DNA of 64,000 nt from Rhodococcus rhodochrous (GTDB lineage: Bacteria > Actinomycetota > Actinomycetes > Mycobacteriales > Mycobacteriaceae). How positions within the stretch are numbered: position 1 is the stretch's first letter; the number at the start of each line of letters is the position of its first letter. Under the pieces are notes generated by a model, which was given only the letters and a program-made list of their open reading frames with translations, was not told where the DNA came from and searched no databases. The stretch covers positions 4,145,444 to 4,209,443 of the forward strand of contig NZ_LT906450.1 of NCBI RefSeq assembly GCF_900187265.1, read 5' to 3'. The position numbers were made by a program, and so were the translations under genes. Below, one piece after another: positions 9,141-17,547 of this stretch.

Positions 9141-9785
9141 CTAACGCGAAGTGACGATGACGATCACTCCGGGGGCGGCGTCGCGGATGCCCTCGAAGCG
9201 CGGTTGCGCGGTGACACCGAGCGACTCGGCGACGGCTGTCGCGGTCTGCTGCTCTCCGGGAGACGACCCGTAGAACACCGAGGTCTGCGGGAGCAAGCCC
9301 TCGCTGTAGTTGCCCGTTTCACTGATGGTGTACCCCTCGTCCTCGAGGTAGGCCGCGGTCTGCGCGGCGAGGCCCGCGACCTCCGAGTTGTTGAACACGC
9401 GCACCGGTGCCGTCGCGGAGGCCGAGGTGTCGGACGCGAACGCGGTTCCGCTCCCCACGGGCATGGAAGGAGCCGAAGACACGGCCGTGGTGGTGGTCGC
9501 ACCGTCCCCGGCGGCGGACGTGCCACCGTTCGCGGCAGCGGGCGCGGGCGCGGTGGGCACCGCGGCCGAGCGCGTGGACGGTGCGGCCGGCGCGGCAGCG
9601 GTCGTCGTCGTGGGTGCCGCCGCGGGAGCGGGTTCGTCGTCGGAATCACCGAGCGAGGCGAAACCGAGACCGGCGAACAGGATGCCCAAGGAGATCAGGA
9701 CCATCGCGAACGCACGCAGAGGCGGTCCCGAGGGTGCGGGCGCGCGGCTGGGGATCTCGGGGGTTCTGCTCACGACCTCGACCAT
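9141..9785 (-). CDS. VirR-like membrane protein with LytR C-terminal domain
   Basis: This 214-residue protein has a short cytoplasmic N-terminus, one membrane helix (residues about 24-46), a long Ala/Pro/Thr/Ser linker and a LytR_C domain (residues about 130-214, starting APVRVFNNSEVAGLA). Position and architecture match Rv0431 (VirR), which in M. tuberculosis affects membrane vesicle release and cell-envelope integrity. The ATG at 9785 opens directly before MVEVVSRTP. The frame runs further upstream, but that part overlaps the DUF3263 gene and has no family similarity. The extracytoplasmic domain presumably contacts LCP-type glycopolymer ligases or peptidoglycan; this is inference from the domain. 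Confidence 0.85.
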   Translation of the reverse strand: MVEVVSRTPEIPSRAPAPSGPPLRAFAMVLISLGILFAGLGFASLGDSDDEPAPAAAPTTTTAAAPAAPSTRSAAVPTAPAPAAANGGTSAAGDGATTTTAVSSAPSMPVGSGTAFASDTSASATAPVRVFNNSEVAGLAAQTAAYLEDEGYTISETGNYSEGLLPQTSVFYGSSPGEQQTATAVAESLGVTAQPRFEGIRDAAPGVIVIVTSR

Positions 9786-9862
9786 AGTTGCCCGAGCACA
9801 CGCAGCGCTGCCGACCGGCCGCGCGTGTCGATATCGCATTATCCGGCCCGACGGCCGCCCGT

Positions 9863-10213
9863 CTAACGGGTGTCGAAACCGAGCCGGCGGGCCGCGCGGG
9901 CCTTCTGACGGCTCGCACGCAACCGCCGCAGCCGCTTGACCAGCATCGGATCGGCGGCGAGCGCCTCGGGACGATCCACCAGAGCATTGAGCACCTGGTA
10001 GTAGCGAGTGGCGGAGAGACCGAAGAGTTCCTTGATGGCGTCCTCCTTGGCACCGGCGTACTTCCACCACTGCCGTTCGAACGCCAGGATGTCGAGATCG
10101 CGACGGCTCAGGCCGTTCGCCTCGTCGCCGGTGGGTTCCTGCGCGGATGCGCCGTCGCCCTGCTGGGACACGAGATCGGACCGGTCGTTGCCGTGCGCTG
10201 CTGCGCCGTCCAT
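9863..10213 (-). CDS. DUF3263 family protein (Rv0430-like)
   Basis: This 116-residue soluble, basic protein has a conserved core from about residue 36 ([16 protein letters not shown]) through [21 protein letters not shown], which looks like a helix-turn-helix. The C-terminal end is very basic ([17 protein letters not shown]). This is the DUF3263 family, found just upstream of the VirR-type gene in mycobacteria. A DNA-binding role is plausible from the helix-turn-helix-like segment and basic tail, but no function is established to my knowledge. It is divergent from def, with about 130 bases between the starts. Confidence 0.85.
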   Translation of the reverse strand: MDGAAAHGNDRSDLVSQQGDGASAQEPTGDEANGLSRRDLDILAFERQWWKYAGAKEDAIKELFGLSATRYYQVLNALVDRPEALAADPMLVKRLRRLRASRQKARAARRLGFDTR

Positions 10214-10345
10214 TTCCCTCCTCGACTGACTGGATCACACCGTGACGAAGAGTCCTTGCGTCTCGGCGGAAGTCATTCAATCACGGGGTGGGGACACATA
10301 CCGGTTCGAGAACGCCGCGAGTCGATCCCATTATCCTGTGTCACC

Positions 10346-10945
10346 ATGGCCATTCTTCCGATCGTCATCGTCGGCGACCCCGTCCTGCACAACCCGACCC
10401 GGCCGGTGACCGAGTCACCCGCCGAACTCGCTCAGCTGATCGCCGACATGTTCGAGACGATGGACGCGGCCAACGGCGTCGGTCTCGCCGCCAACCAGGT
10501 CGGCGTGGACAAGCGACTGTTCGTCTACGACTGCCCCGACCGCGACGAGTCCGGCAAGGTCGTGCGCCGGCGCGGTGTCGTCGTCAATCCGATCCTCGAG
10601 ACCTCGGAGATCCCCGAGACGATGCCCGACCCGGAGGACGATCTCGAGGGCTGCCTGTCCGTGCCCGGCGAGAACTTCCCCACCGGCCGCGCCGACTGGG
10701 CGAAGGTCACCGGTACCGACGAGAACGGTGATCCCGTCGAGATCGAGGGCCACGGATTCTTCGCTCGCATGCTGCAGCACGAGGTCGGGCACCTCGACGG
10801 CTTCCTGTACGTCGACGTCCTGATCGGACGCAACGCCCGCGCCGCGAAGAAGACCATCAAGCGCGCCGGATGGGGTGTCCCCGGGCTGACCTGGCTCCCG
10901 GGTTCGGTGGAGGACCCGTTCGGCCACGACGACGAGGACGAGTGA
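10346..10945 (+). CDS. def: Peptide deformylase
   Basis: Peptide deformylase removes the formyl group from the N-terminal Met of new proteins in the cytoplasm. All three motifs are present in the 199-residue protein: [10 protein letters not shown] (residues about 46-55, with Asn where most have Pro), EGCLSVP (about 105-111) with the metal-ligand Cys, and QHEVGHLDG (about 146-154) with the two His ligands and catalytic Glu. The C-terminus is extended and acidic, as in mycobacterial enzymes. The ATG at 10346 lies eight bases after a TATCCT hexamer (10332-10337), so the mRNA may have almost no leader. The adjacent GNAT gene and xthA follow in the same direction. Confidence 0.95.
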   Translation: MAILPIVIVGDPVLHNPTRPVTESPAELAQLIADMFETMDAANGVGLAANQVGVDKRLFVYDCPDRDESGKVVRRRGVVVNPILETSEIPETMPDPEDDLEGCLSVPGENFPTGRADWAKVTGTDENGDPVEIEGHGFFARMLQHEVGHLDGFLYVDVLIGRNARAAKKTIKRAGWGVPGLTWLPGSVEDPFGHDDEDE

Positions 10946-10967
10946 CGAGGCGACCGGCGAACCGTCG

Positions 10968-11933
10968 ATGACGACCGACCGTCCGGCCCCGTCCGTACCC
11001 CTCGGCACCCGGGTGGTGCTGCGGTACCGCCTGCCCGCCGGCTACAGCCATCCGATGACCGACGTCATCGGTGAACTCGTCTCCGTCGAACCGGTGGTCG
11101 CGGTGCGCACCGCCGACGGTCGCGTCGTCCAGGTGTCCCCCACCTCGGTCGTCGCGCTCAAGCCGATCGCGGCGCGGCCGATCCGCGTCTCGGAGATCCG
11201 CGCGCTCGAGCACGCTGCCGCTGCGGGGTGGCCCGGTCTCGAATCTGCCTGGGTGGACGGCTGGCTCGTGCGCGCCGGGCACGGTTTCACCCGGCGCGCC
11301 AATTCGGCGACGCCGCTCGGTGAACGTGGCACCGTGGCCGACCCCGCCGATCCGGCCGTGCGCGCCCGGCTCCGTGAATGGTTCGCGGCGCGCGGACTGC
11401 CGTTGCGACTGCTGGTGCCCGATCGGCTCGCCCGGATACCGGAGGGATGGCCGACCTCGGAGCCGGTGCTCGTTATGGGCGCCGACCTCGCGAACGTGCC
11501 GTTGCCGCCGGAACCCACCCCGGTCACGATCACCGAGCGGCCGGACGCCGACTGGCTGTCGCTCCACCGCGCCGACGCCGACCCGCGGCTCGCGCAGGAC
11601 GTGCTCGGCTCGGTGGCCGCGGGTGTCCTCGGGTTCGGCCGCATCGGCGCGCCCGGGCAGGCGCCCCTGGCGATCTGCCGCGCGGCGATCACCGACGCAC
11701 CGGACGGACGCCGCTGGGTGGGTCTGTCGACCGTGGAGGTCGCGCCCGAGCACCGGCGGCGCGGACTCGGCACACTCGTGTGCGGCGCTCTGCTGCGCTG
11801 GGCCCGCGAGCAGGCTGCGACCCACGCATACCTGCAGGTCGAGGAGTCGAATACGGCGGCCCGCGCCCTGTACCGAGAACTCGGCTTCGTCGACCACCAC
11901 CGCTACCGGTACGCCTCCGAACCCGTCGGATAG
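10968..11933 (+). CDS. GNAT family N-acetyltransferase (Rv0428-like)
   Basis: This 321-residue protein has its GNAT fold in the C-terminal half. The acetyl-CoA binding motif is VEVAPEHRRRGLGTLVCGALLRW (residues about 244-266), followed by YLQVEESNTAARALYRELGF, the typical C-terminal GNAT motif. The N-terminal 150 residues contain a small strand-rich region and a part resembling the first half of a duplicated GNAT fold. Its substrate is unknown. It starts 22 bases after def and is followed 18 bases later by xthA, as in M. tuberculosis, although a promoter for xthA lies at its end. Confidence 0.85.
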   Translation: MTTDRPAPSVPLGTRVVLRYRLPAGYSHPMTDVIGELVSVEPVVAVRTADGRVVQVSPTSVVALKPIAARPIRVSEIRALEHAAAAGWPGLESAWVDGWLVRAGHGFTRRANSATPLGERGTVADPADPAVRARLREWFAARGLPLRLLVPDRLARIPEGWPTSEPVLVMGADLANVPLPPEPTPVTITERPDADWLSLHRADADPRLAQDVLGSVAAGVLGFGRIGAPGQAPLAICRAAITDAPDGRRWVGLSTVEVAPEHRRRGLGTLVCGALLRWAREQAATHAYLQVEESNTAARALYRELGFVDHHRYRYASEPVG

Positions 11934-11939
11934 GTCGCC

Positions 11940-11951
11940 TACAGTGGGCGT
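11940..11951 (+). promoter_or_regulatory. Leaderless-type promoter of xthA
   Basis: TACAGT at 11940-11945 is a good actinobacterial -10 hexamer. It is followed by six bases and then the GTG start, so transcription would begin at the start codon. Confidence 0.5.
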
Positions 11952-12755
11952 GTGCGCCTTGCTACCTGGAATGTGAACTCCGTCCGTGCCCGTACCGACC
12001 GCATCCTCGACTGGTTGCAGCGAACCGACACGGATGTGCTCGCGATGCAGGAAACCAAGTGCAAGGACGAGCAGTTCCCGTACGAACGCTTCGAGGAACT
12101 CGGCTACCGCGTCGCGCACGTCGGGCTGAGTCAGTGGAACGGCGTGGCAATCGCGTCGCGTGTGGGCCTCGACGACGTGCAAATCGGCTTCGAGGACCAG
12201 CCCGGTTTCTCGAAGGACCCGGAGGTCGATCCGGCGCTCGAGGCGCGGGCCATCGGCGCGACGTGCGCGGGTGTGCGCGTGTGGAGCCTGTACGTCCCCA
12301 ACGGCCGCGACCTGAACGACCCGCACTACACCTACAAGCTCGACTGGCTCGCCAAGCTGCGCGCCGACGCGCACGCCTGGGCCACCGCAGCGCCCGAGCA
12401 GCCCATCGCGCTGGTCGGCGACTGGAACGTCGCCCCCACCGACGACGACGTGTGGGATCCGGCCTTCTTCGAGGGCAAGACGCACACCTCGCAGCCCGAG
12501 CGCGACGCCTTCCACGCGTTCACCGAGGTCGGCTACACCGACGTCGTCCGTCCGCACGCACCCGGCCCCGGGGTGTACACCTACTGGGACTACACCCAGC
12601 TGCGCTTCCCGAAGAAGCAGGGCATGCGGATCGACTTCGTCCTCGGGTCCCCTGCCTTCGCGGCGCGGGTGACGGGCGCCGAGATCGACCGCAACGAGCG
12701 CAAGGGCAAGGGCGCGAGCGACCACGCACCGGTCATCGTCGACCTCGACCTCTGA
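11952..12755 (+). CDS. xthA: Exodeoxyribonuclease III
   Basis: This is a 267-residue AP endonuclease/exonuclease III for base excision repair. Visible motifs are the N-terminal ATWNVNSVRAR (Asn ligand), QETKCKDEQFP with the metal-binding Glu (about residue 35), the YVPNGRD block with catalytic Tyr, GDWNVAPTDDDVWDP with catalytic Asp and Asn, and the C-terminal SDHAPVIVDL with the catalytic Asp-His pair. Length is normal for the family. The GTG start sits six bases after a -10 hexamer, and no ribosome-binding site is visible, so translation is probably leaderless. Confidence 0.95.
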   Translation: MRLATWNVNSVRARTDRILDWLQRTDTDVLAMQETKCKDEQFPYERFEELGYRVAHVGLSQWNGVAIASRVGLDDVQIGFEDQPGFSKDPEVDPALEARAIGATCAGVRVWSLYVPNGRDLNDPHYTYKLDWLAKLRADAHAWATAAPEQPIALVGDWNVAPTDDDVWDPAFFEGKTHTSQPERDAFHAFTEVGYTDVVRPHAPGPGVYTYWDYTQLRFPKKQGMRIDFVLGSPAFAARVTGAEIDRNERKGKGASDHAPVIVDLDL

Positions 12756-12776
12756 GCGGATTCCGGGCCGGGTGAA

Positions 12777-12808
12777 CCGCCCGCGCAGGCATCAGGCCTT
12801 GCGGGCGG
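12777..12808 (+). terminator. Hairpin between convergent xthA and GNAT gene
   Basis: Arms CCGCCCGCGCAGGC and GCCTTGCGGGCGG pair with one bulge around ATCAG, 22 bases after the xthA stop. The 3' arm overlaps the end of the convergent acetyltransferase gene. It could end transcription from both sides; no T-tract is present. Confidence 0.5.
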
Positions 12809-13190
12809 GCACCTTGCGTCGCGGCTGCCTGCGCCGGTTCTCCTTGCGCTGGGGGTCGGTGCGCGGAGGTTCGAGAGGCACGACGACGTCGCGGTAGTTC
12901 TCGTGCGACGACAGGAACCGCTGCACATAGGTGCACACCGGCCGCACGCGCCAACCTCGTCTGCGCGCGAGATCGAGCGAGCCACCGACGAGAACGGCTG
13001 CGAGACCCCGATGGCCGAAATCCTCCACGATCACGGTGTGCATGAAGTCGACGACCGGCGGGTTCGGTGCCGGAACGCGTTCGAAGTCGTAGTACCCCAG
13101 GATGCCGACGAGATCGCCGTTGAGGCGCAGTTCGAACCGGTTCTGGTCGGCGTTGTCCGACACGGCGAGGTCCGGCGAACTCGTGTTCAT
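12792..13190 (-). CDS. Small GNAT-like acetyltransferase
   Basis: This 132-residue protein resembles the short, Gcn5-related YjdJ-type acetyltransferases. It has an N-terminal strand with ENRFELRLNGDLVGILGYYDF-like spacing (residues about 15-38), then VVDFMHTVIVEDFGHRGLAAVLVGGSLDLARRRGW (about 47-81) where the acetyl-CoA loop of the family lies, and VRPVCTYVQRFLSSHE with the conserved Cys and Tyr. The C-terminal 25 residues are a very basic Arg/Lys tail (RRQPRRKVPARKA) not usual for the family. ATG at 13190 is preceded by TTGGAGGCGCTC, so GGAGG fixes this start rather than the in-frame TTG at 13202. It is divergent from thiD. Confidence 0.8.
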   Translation of the reverse strand: MNTSSPDLAVSDNADQNRFELRLNGDLVGILGYYDFERVPAPNPPVVDFMHTVIVEDFGHRGLAAVLVGGSLDLARRRGWRVRPVCTYVQRFLSSHENYRDVVVPLEPPRTDPQRKENRRRQPRRKVPARKA

Positions 13191-13336
13191 GAGCGCCTCC
13201 AATAGGGGTGTTGCGTGATCGAACTGTGACCTATGCCACTATAGAGTACTGCGGTGACCACCGGCAGCAGCGCTGTCGCGTTTCGGAAAGTGCACCCGTC
13301 CCAGCGCCGCCCGGCCGTGATCGAACACACCCTCGG

Positions 13337-13348
13337 TAGGGTGTCCGC
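13337..13348 (+). promoter_or_regulatory. Leaderless-type promoter of thiD
   Basis: TAGGGT at 13337-13342 followed by six bases and the GTG start at 13349 fits a -10 element of a leaderless transcript. Confidence 0.5.
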
Positions 13349-14194
13349 GTGGACCTTCTGCCCTTGTCGCCTCGAGGCGAGACCCCGGTTCGAGCCCTCA
13401 CCATCGCCGGTACCGACTCCGGAGGTGGGGCCGGCATCCAGGCCGATTCCCGCACGATGGCGATGTGCGGTGTGCACGCCTGCGTCGCGGTGGCCGCCGT
13501 GACCGTCCAGAACTCCGTCGGCGTCCGCGGGTTCCACGAGATCCCCGCCGAGACCGTGGCCGACCAGGTGCGATGCGTGGTCGAGGACATCGGGGTGTCC
13601 GCAGCGAAGACCGGCATGCTCGCCTCCACGCAGATCATCGAGGCCGTCGCGCAGGTGTGCTGCGAGGTGGGCATCGGCCGCGACAAGGAGGTGCCCCTCG
13701 TCGTCGATCCGGTCTGCGCCTCGATGCACGGCGATCCGCTGCTGCACTCCGACGCGCTCGACGCGATCCGCGGGGTGCTCATCCCCCTCGCCACCGTCGT
13801 CACCCCGAACCTCGACGAGGTACGGCTGATCACGAGCATCGACGTCGTCGACGACGCGTCGGCCCGGCGCGCAGCCGAAGCGCTCCATGCGCTCGGCGCC
13901 CGGTGGGTGATCGTCAAGGGCGGTCACCTGCGCAGCTCGGAGAAGAGCACCGACCTGCTGTTCGACGGCGACCGCTTCCTCGAGTTCAGCACGCCGCGGA
14001 TCGAGACCGGCAACGACCACGGCGGCGGCGACACGCTGGCGGCCGCGATCGCGTCGGCCCTCGCCCACGGCCGGTCGGTGCCCGAGGCCGTCGAGTTCGC
14101 GAAGGAATGGATCACGAAGTGCCTCGAGTGGTCCTACGACCTCGGTCACGGCCACGGGCCGGTCAACCCGTTGTGGCGCCTGCACGAGCGCTGA
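13349..14194 (+). CDS. thiD: Hydroxymethylpyrimidine/phosphomethylpyrimidine kinase
   Basis: ThiD phosphorylates 4-amino-5-hydroxymethyl-2-methylpyrimidine twice to make the pyrimidine half of thiamine. The 281-residue protein has the ribokinase-like fold: N-terminal ALTIAGTDSGGGAGIQAD (residues about 16-33) for substrate binding, PVCASMHGDPLL in the middle, and VTPNLDEVRLI near residue 151. The anion-hole loop reads DHGGGDTLAAAIAS, with Asp where ThiD enzymes usually have Cys in GTGC, giving a ribokinase-type GxGD. The gene stands alone, away from thiOSG and thiE, and no thiC is in the window. The GTG start follows a -10 hexamer by six bases. Confidence 0.9.
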   Translation: MDLLPLSPRGETPVRALTIAGTDSGGGAGIQADSRTMAMCGVHACVAVAAVTVQNSVGVRGFHEIPAETVADQVRCVVEDIGVSAAKTGMLASTQIIEAVAQVCCEVGIGRDKEVPLVVDPVCASMHGDPLLHSDALDAIRGVLIPLATVVTPNLDEVRLITSIDVVDDASARRAAEALHALGARWVIVKGGHLRSSEKSTDLLFDGDRFLEFSTPRIETGNDHGGGDTLAAAIASALAHGRSVPEAVEFAKEWITKCLEWSYDLGHGHGPVNPLWRLHER

Positions 14195-14206
14195 CCGCGC
14201 CCGTCC

Positions 14207-15679
14207 TCACTCGGTGAACTCGGCACGCACCTCGGCCCGCTGGTCGCCGGTGGGTACCCCGTCGGGTCCGTCGATCGAATTCGCGTAGACGGCCGTGCCG
14301 TAGGCGACGGCGGCGGCCGCCGCGCCGAACGCCTCGCGGTCGATGCCGGCCAGGGTGTCCTCGGGGGTGTGGTAGTTCGGGTCGAAGGGCTGGTCGGCGG
14401 TGCCACCCCACAGGTCGGCCTGCTCGGGGGTCTTGACGTCGTCGGCGCCGGTGAACACCCCGCCCGCGGGGATGCCGAAGGCGACGAACGGACCGTAATC
14501 GGAGCGACCGTCGAAATCGGTTCCGCCGACTTCGATTCCGCGTTCGTCGAAGAACTGCGCGAAGGTCCGCTCGATACCCGCCGAGCCCTCCGGACCGGGT
14601 CCTTCACCGACGGAGTCGGAGTCGTCGCCGTCGAACACGAGATATCCGGCGTTGGGCGAGCCGAGCATGTCGAAGTTCAGGTACAGGGCGATGTCGAGTC
14701 GTTCCTCGTCGGACAGCGACTCGACGTATTTCGTCGAGCCGACCAGTCCGACCTCCTCGGCGCCCCAGAACGCGAACCGTACGGCGTTGGTCACGTCCGG
14801 TTCGCTGCCGAGTTGCAGCGCGGTCTCGAGGACGGCGGCGACACCGGTTCCGTTGTCGTTGATCCCAGGTCCTTCGGGGACGCTGTCGAGGTGCGCGCCG
14901 ACGACGACCACGTCATCGGTCGAGCCGGTGCGGGTCTGCGCGATCACGTTGCGCGACTTCCGGTCCTCGGTGCGGGTCTGGAGCGTCACCGTCACGCTGG
15001 TCGCAGCGGACAGGCGCTCGGCGTCGGCCCCGGCCACACCCCCGACCGGGATGCGGGGATTCGATTCCGCCCCGAGACCGGCGGCGTCGAGCGGACCGTC
15101 CTCGTTGTTGGCGACGAGGAGTGCGGCCGCTCCTCGTTCGGCGGCGACCTGCTCCTTGACGGCGAAGGTGCACACGCCGCGATCGACGATCACCACCGCA
15201 CCGGCCGCGTCGACACCGTCGTAGTCGGTGGCCTCGCAACCGGGGGTGTCGTCGGGGGCGATACGTACGACACGCGCGGTGAGCCCCTCCGGTCCCGTCG
15301 ACGGTGACATGCCGAGTGCGCTCACACCCATCGGCTCCCCGTCGACGGTGAGCTGCTCGTTCTCGACGGCGAACAGGGTCGTGTCGAACTCCGGTGTCTG
15401 CACGTCGAATCCGGCGTCGCGCAGAGCTCCGGCGACGTAGTCGACGCTCGCGTCGTAACCGGGGGTCCCGAGCGAACGGTTGCCGTCGTTCTCGCCGGCG
15501 ATCCGTTCGAGTTCCGTCAGGTGCGCCATGACGGCATCGAGTTCCACGGCGTCGGCGAGCACCGCCGGGTCGACCGGCGGCGTCTCCACCTCCGCCTCCG
15601 AGCATCCCGCCGTCAGGAGTACACCGGCGGCGATCAGAGCCGCTCCCCGCATGCCGTATCTCGTCTGCGCCCGCGCCAT
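14207..15679 (-). CDS. Secreted M28 aminopeptidase, LpqL-like lipoprotein
   Basis: This 490-residue exported metallopeptidase has a signal peptide with lipobox LTAGC (Cys near residue 24). A PA domain is inserted at about 130-250, and the M28 zinc-peptidase domain runs from about 265. Zinc ligands are visible: VGAHLDSV (His), GINDNGTG (bridging Asp), FWGAEEVG (catalytic Glu and ligand Glu), LNFDMLGS (Asp) and PNYHTPEDT (His). It should remove N-terminal amino acids from peptides outside the membrane. M. tuberculosis LpqL (Rv0418) has the same design and also lies beside the thi genes. ATG at 15679 gives the signal peptide; the frame upstream is not part of it. Confidence 0.9.
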   Translation of the reverse strand: MARAQTRYGMRGAALIAAGVLLTAGCSEAEVETPPVDPAVLADAVELDAVMAHLTELERIAGENDGNRSLGTPGYDASVDYVAGALRDAGFDVQTPEFDTTLFAVENEQLTVDGEPMGVSALGMSPSTGPEGLTARVVRIAPDDTPGCEATDYDGVDAAGAVVIVDRGVCTFAVKEQVAAERGAAALLVANNEDGPLDAAGLGAESNPRIPVGGVAGADAERLSAATSVTVTLQTRTEDRKSRNVIAQTRTGSTDDVVVVGAHLDSVPEGPGINDNGTGVAAVLETALQLGSEPDVTNAVRFAFWGAEEVGLVGSTKYVESLSDEERLDIALYLNFDMLGSPNAGYLVFDGDDSDSVGEGPGPEGSAGIERTFAQFFDERGIEVGGTDFDGRSDYGPFVAFGIPAGGVFTGADDVKTPEQADLWGGTADQPFDPNYHTPEDTLAGIDREAFGAAAAAVAYGTAVYANSIDGPDGVPTGDQRAEVRAEFTE

Positions 15680-15691
15680 CGACCGAGCGTA

Positions 15692-15734
15692 CAAAAAAGC
15701 ACTGCGCCGCACGGGGAAACCGTGCGGCGCAGTG
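15692..15734 (-). terminator. Rho-independent terminator after the ABC-2 permease gene
   Basis: Perfect 15-bp arms (CACTGCGCCGCACGG and CCGTGCGGCGCAGTG) enclose GGAAA. On the minus strand the hairpin is followed by GCTTTTTTGT. It ends the ABC exporter transcript just before the aminopeptidase gene starts. Confidence 0.85.
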
Positions 15735-15771
15735 TGACGGCGCAGAACCTGCGGCGTGTCGGCGCAGAACG

Positions 15772-16551
15772 TCAGGCGTCGCGGCGGTTGACCACCACGA
15801 GCGAGGCGGCGAACACCACGAACGAGAAGGCCGCGAAGTACACGAGCGATCCCCATGGACCCCAGTGGAATTCGATTCCCTGCCCGATGCCCAGGAAGTT
15901 GTTCGCGTTCGCGAACGGCAGGAACGGCTGGATCTCACGGCCCACCGAACCGAACAACGCGAACAACGACTCGAGCAGCAGCGGCCACAGCATCAACAGC
16001 GCGATCGTGCCGGCCGACTGCCGCAGCAGCGTGCCCACACCGACCGCGAGGAAGACGCACAGGAACGCGTAGATCGCGGTGCCGTAGACCGCGCGCCACG
16101 CCGTCCCACCGCTCAGGACGAGTTCGCGACCTGCGTCCGGCCCCGCCAACGCCTTCGCGAGGTAGAAGGCACCGAACGAGACCGCGAGTGTCAGCACCGC
16201 ACCCAGCACGCCGATGAGCAGCGCCTTCATCGTCAGGAGCAGGGTGCGGTTCGGGGTGGCCTGGAAGGTCGTGCGGATGACCCCGAAGCGGTACTCGCTG
16301 GTGACCGACAGCGCCGCGAGAATCATGAGCACCAGCACGCCGAGACCGGTGACGCCGCTGACCGCGACGTCCACGGTCGGATAGAACCGTCCCAGCTCGT
16401 CGTCCATCCCTGCCGACGCACGGGAGACCGACCCGAGGATCGCGGCCAGACCGAGGCCGAGGGCGACGATGACGACGGTGCACCACAGCGGTGACTGCAC
16501 CGACGTGAGCTTGATCCGTTCGGCCCGCAGTGTGTCGAGCGCCGTACTCAT
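15772..16551 (-). CDS. ABC-2 type transporter permease
   Basis: This 259-residue membrane protein has about six helices and belongs to the ABC-2 permease class that pairs with DrrA/CcmA-like ATPases. Features include an N-terminal cytoplasmic helix (LRAERIKLTSVQSPLW), a first helix at about 24-42, and the conserved cytoplasmic segment SVTSEYRFGVIRTTFQATPNR (about 84-104), where the coupling helix lies, ahead of further helices. The ATG overlaps the stop of the ATPase gene by one base (TGATG), so the two form one unit. Substrate is unknown; drug or lipid export is typical for the class. The frame upstream of 16551 is a shadow of the ATPase. Confidence 0.88.
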   Translation of the reverse strand: MSTALDTLRAERIKLTSVQSPLWCTVVIVALGLGLAAILGSVSRASAGMDDELGRFYPTVDVAVSGVTGLGVLVLMILAALSVTSEYRFGVIRTTFQATPNRTLLLTMKALLIGVLGAVLTLAVSFGAFYLAKALAGPDAGRELVLSGGTAWRAVYGTAIYAFLCVFLAVGVGTLLRQSAGTIALLMLWPLLLESLFALFGSVGREIQPFLPFANANNFLGIGQGIEFHWGPWGSLVYFAAFSFVVFAASLVVVNRRDA

Positions 16552-17480
16552 CACAGTCCACCCTTCATGACGTCGTCGACTCCGGATCCGTGGTATTCGA
16601 CCTCGCCACCGGTGAGTTTCATGAACGCTTCCTCGAGCGACGCGTTGCGTCCCGCGAGTTCGTGCAACACGATCGACCGGGTCGCGGCGAGTTCGCCGAT
16701 CTCCGCCGCCGGAGCGCCCGAGACATGCAGGGCACCGTCGTCCTCCCGCACGGTGTGCCCGCGCTCGGTGAGCGCGGTGCGCAGCTCGTCGAGCTGCGGA
16801 CTGCGCACGACGACGAACGACTCGGACGCGCGATCGACGAACTCCTTCACCGAGGTGTCGGCGATGAGCCGTCCACGCCCGATGACGATCAGATGTTCGG
16901 CGGTCTGCGCCATCTCCGAGAGCAGGTGGCTGGACACGAGCACCGTGCGGCCTTCCGCGGCGAGCGCCTGCATGAACCGCCGGATCCACACGATGCCCTC
17001 GGGGTCGAGGCCGTTGACCGGTTCGTCGAACAGCAGCACGCGCGGGTTGCCGAGCAGCGCGGCGGCGAGACCGAGTCGCTGCGACATGCCGAGAGAGAAT
17101 CCGCCGGCGCGCTTGCCGGCGACCTCCGTCAGCCCCACCTGGCGCAGCACCTCGTCGACGCGTGAGGCGGGCAGACCGTTCGACGCAGCCAGCCAGGCGA
17201 GATGCGACCGCGCCGACCGGTTGGGATGCACCCACTTCGCGTCGAGCAGTGCGCCGACGGTGGTGAGCGGCCGTGTCAGCTCGGTGTACGGCTTCCCTTC
17301 GATCAGTGCAGTTCCCGAGGTCGGCCGGTCCAGTCCCAGGATCATGCGCATCGTGGTGGACTTCCCCGCCCCGTTGGGGCCGAGGAAGCCGGTGACGATA
17401 CCGGGACGGACCGTGAACGTCAGGTCGTCGACCGCGGTCGTGGACCCGAAGGTCTTGGTCAAGCCGGTCACTTCGATCAT
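16551..17480 (-). CDS. ABC transporter ATP-binding protein, exporter type
   Basis: This 309-residue ATPase has Walker A GPNGAGKST (about 36-44), a Q-loop region, the signature FSLGMSQRLGLAAALL (about 133-148), Walker B VLLFDEPVNGLDPEG, and an H-loop in VSSHLLSEM. The C-terminal 90 residues are the extension common to DrrA-like ATPases. It energises the ABC-2 permease encoded just downstream. ATG at 17480 is chosen because GTAGGG lies eight bases upstream; two GTG codons at 17489 and 17486 are alternatives. This exporter pair has no counterpart at this place in the M. tuberculosis order, so it looks like an insertion in the rhodococcal lineage. Confidence 0.9.
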   Translation of the reverse strand: MIEVTGLTKTFGSTTAVDDLTFTVRPGIVTGFLGPNGAGKSTTMRMILGLDRPTSGTALIEGKPYTELTRPLTTVGALLDAKWVHPNRSARSHLAWLAASNGLPASRVDEVLRQVGLTEVAGKRAGGFSLGMSQRLGLAAALLGNPRVLLFDEPVNGLDPEGIVWIRRFMQALAAEGRTVLVSSHLLSEMAQTAEHLIVIGRGRLIADTSVKEFVDRASESFVVVRSPQLDELRTALTERGHTVREDDGALHVSGAPAAEIGELAATRSIVLHELAGRNASLEEAFMKLTGGEVEYHGSGVDDVMKGGL

Positions 17481-17547
17481 GCGCACCACCCTACGTGCGG
17501 CTCCGGCCCGCGCATCCGATCACGCGCCCGGAGCCGCACGCGGTGTG

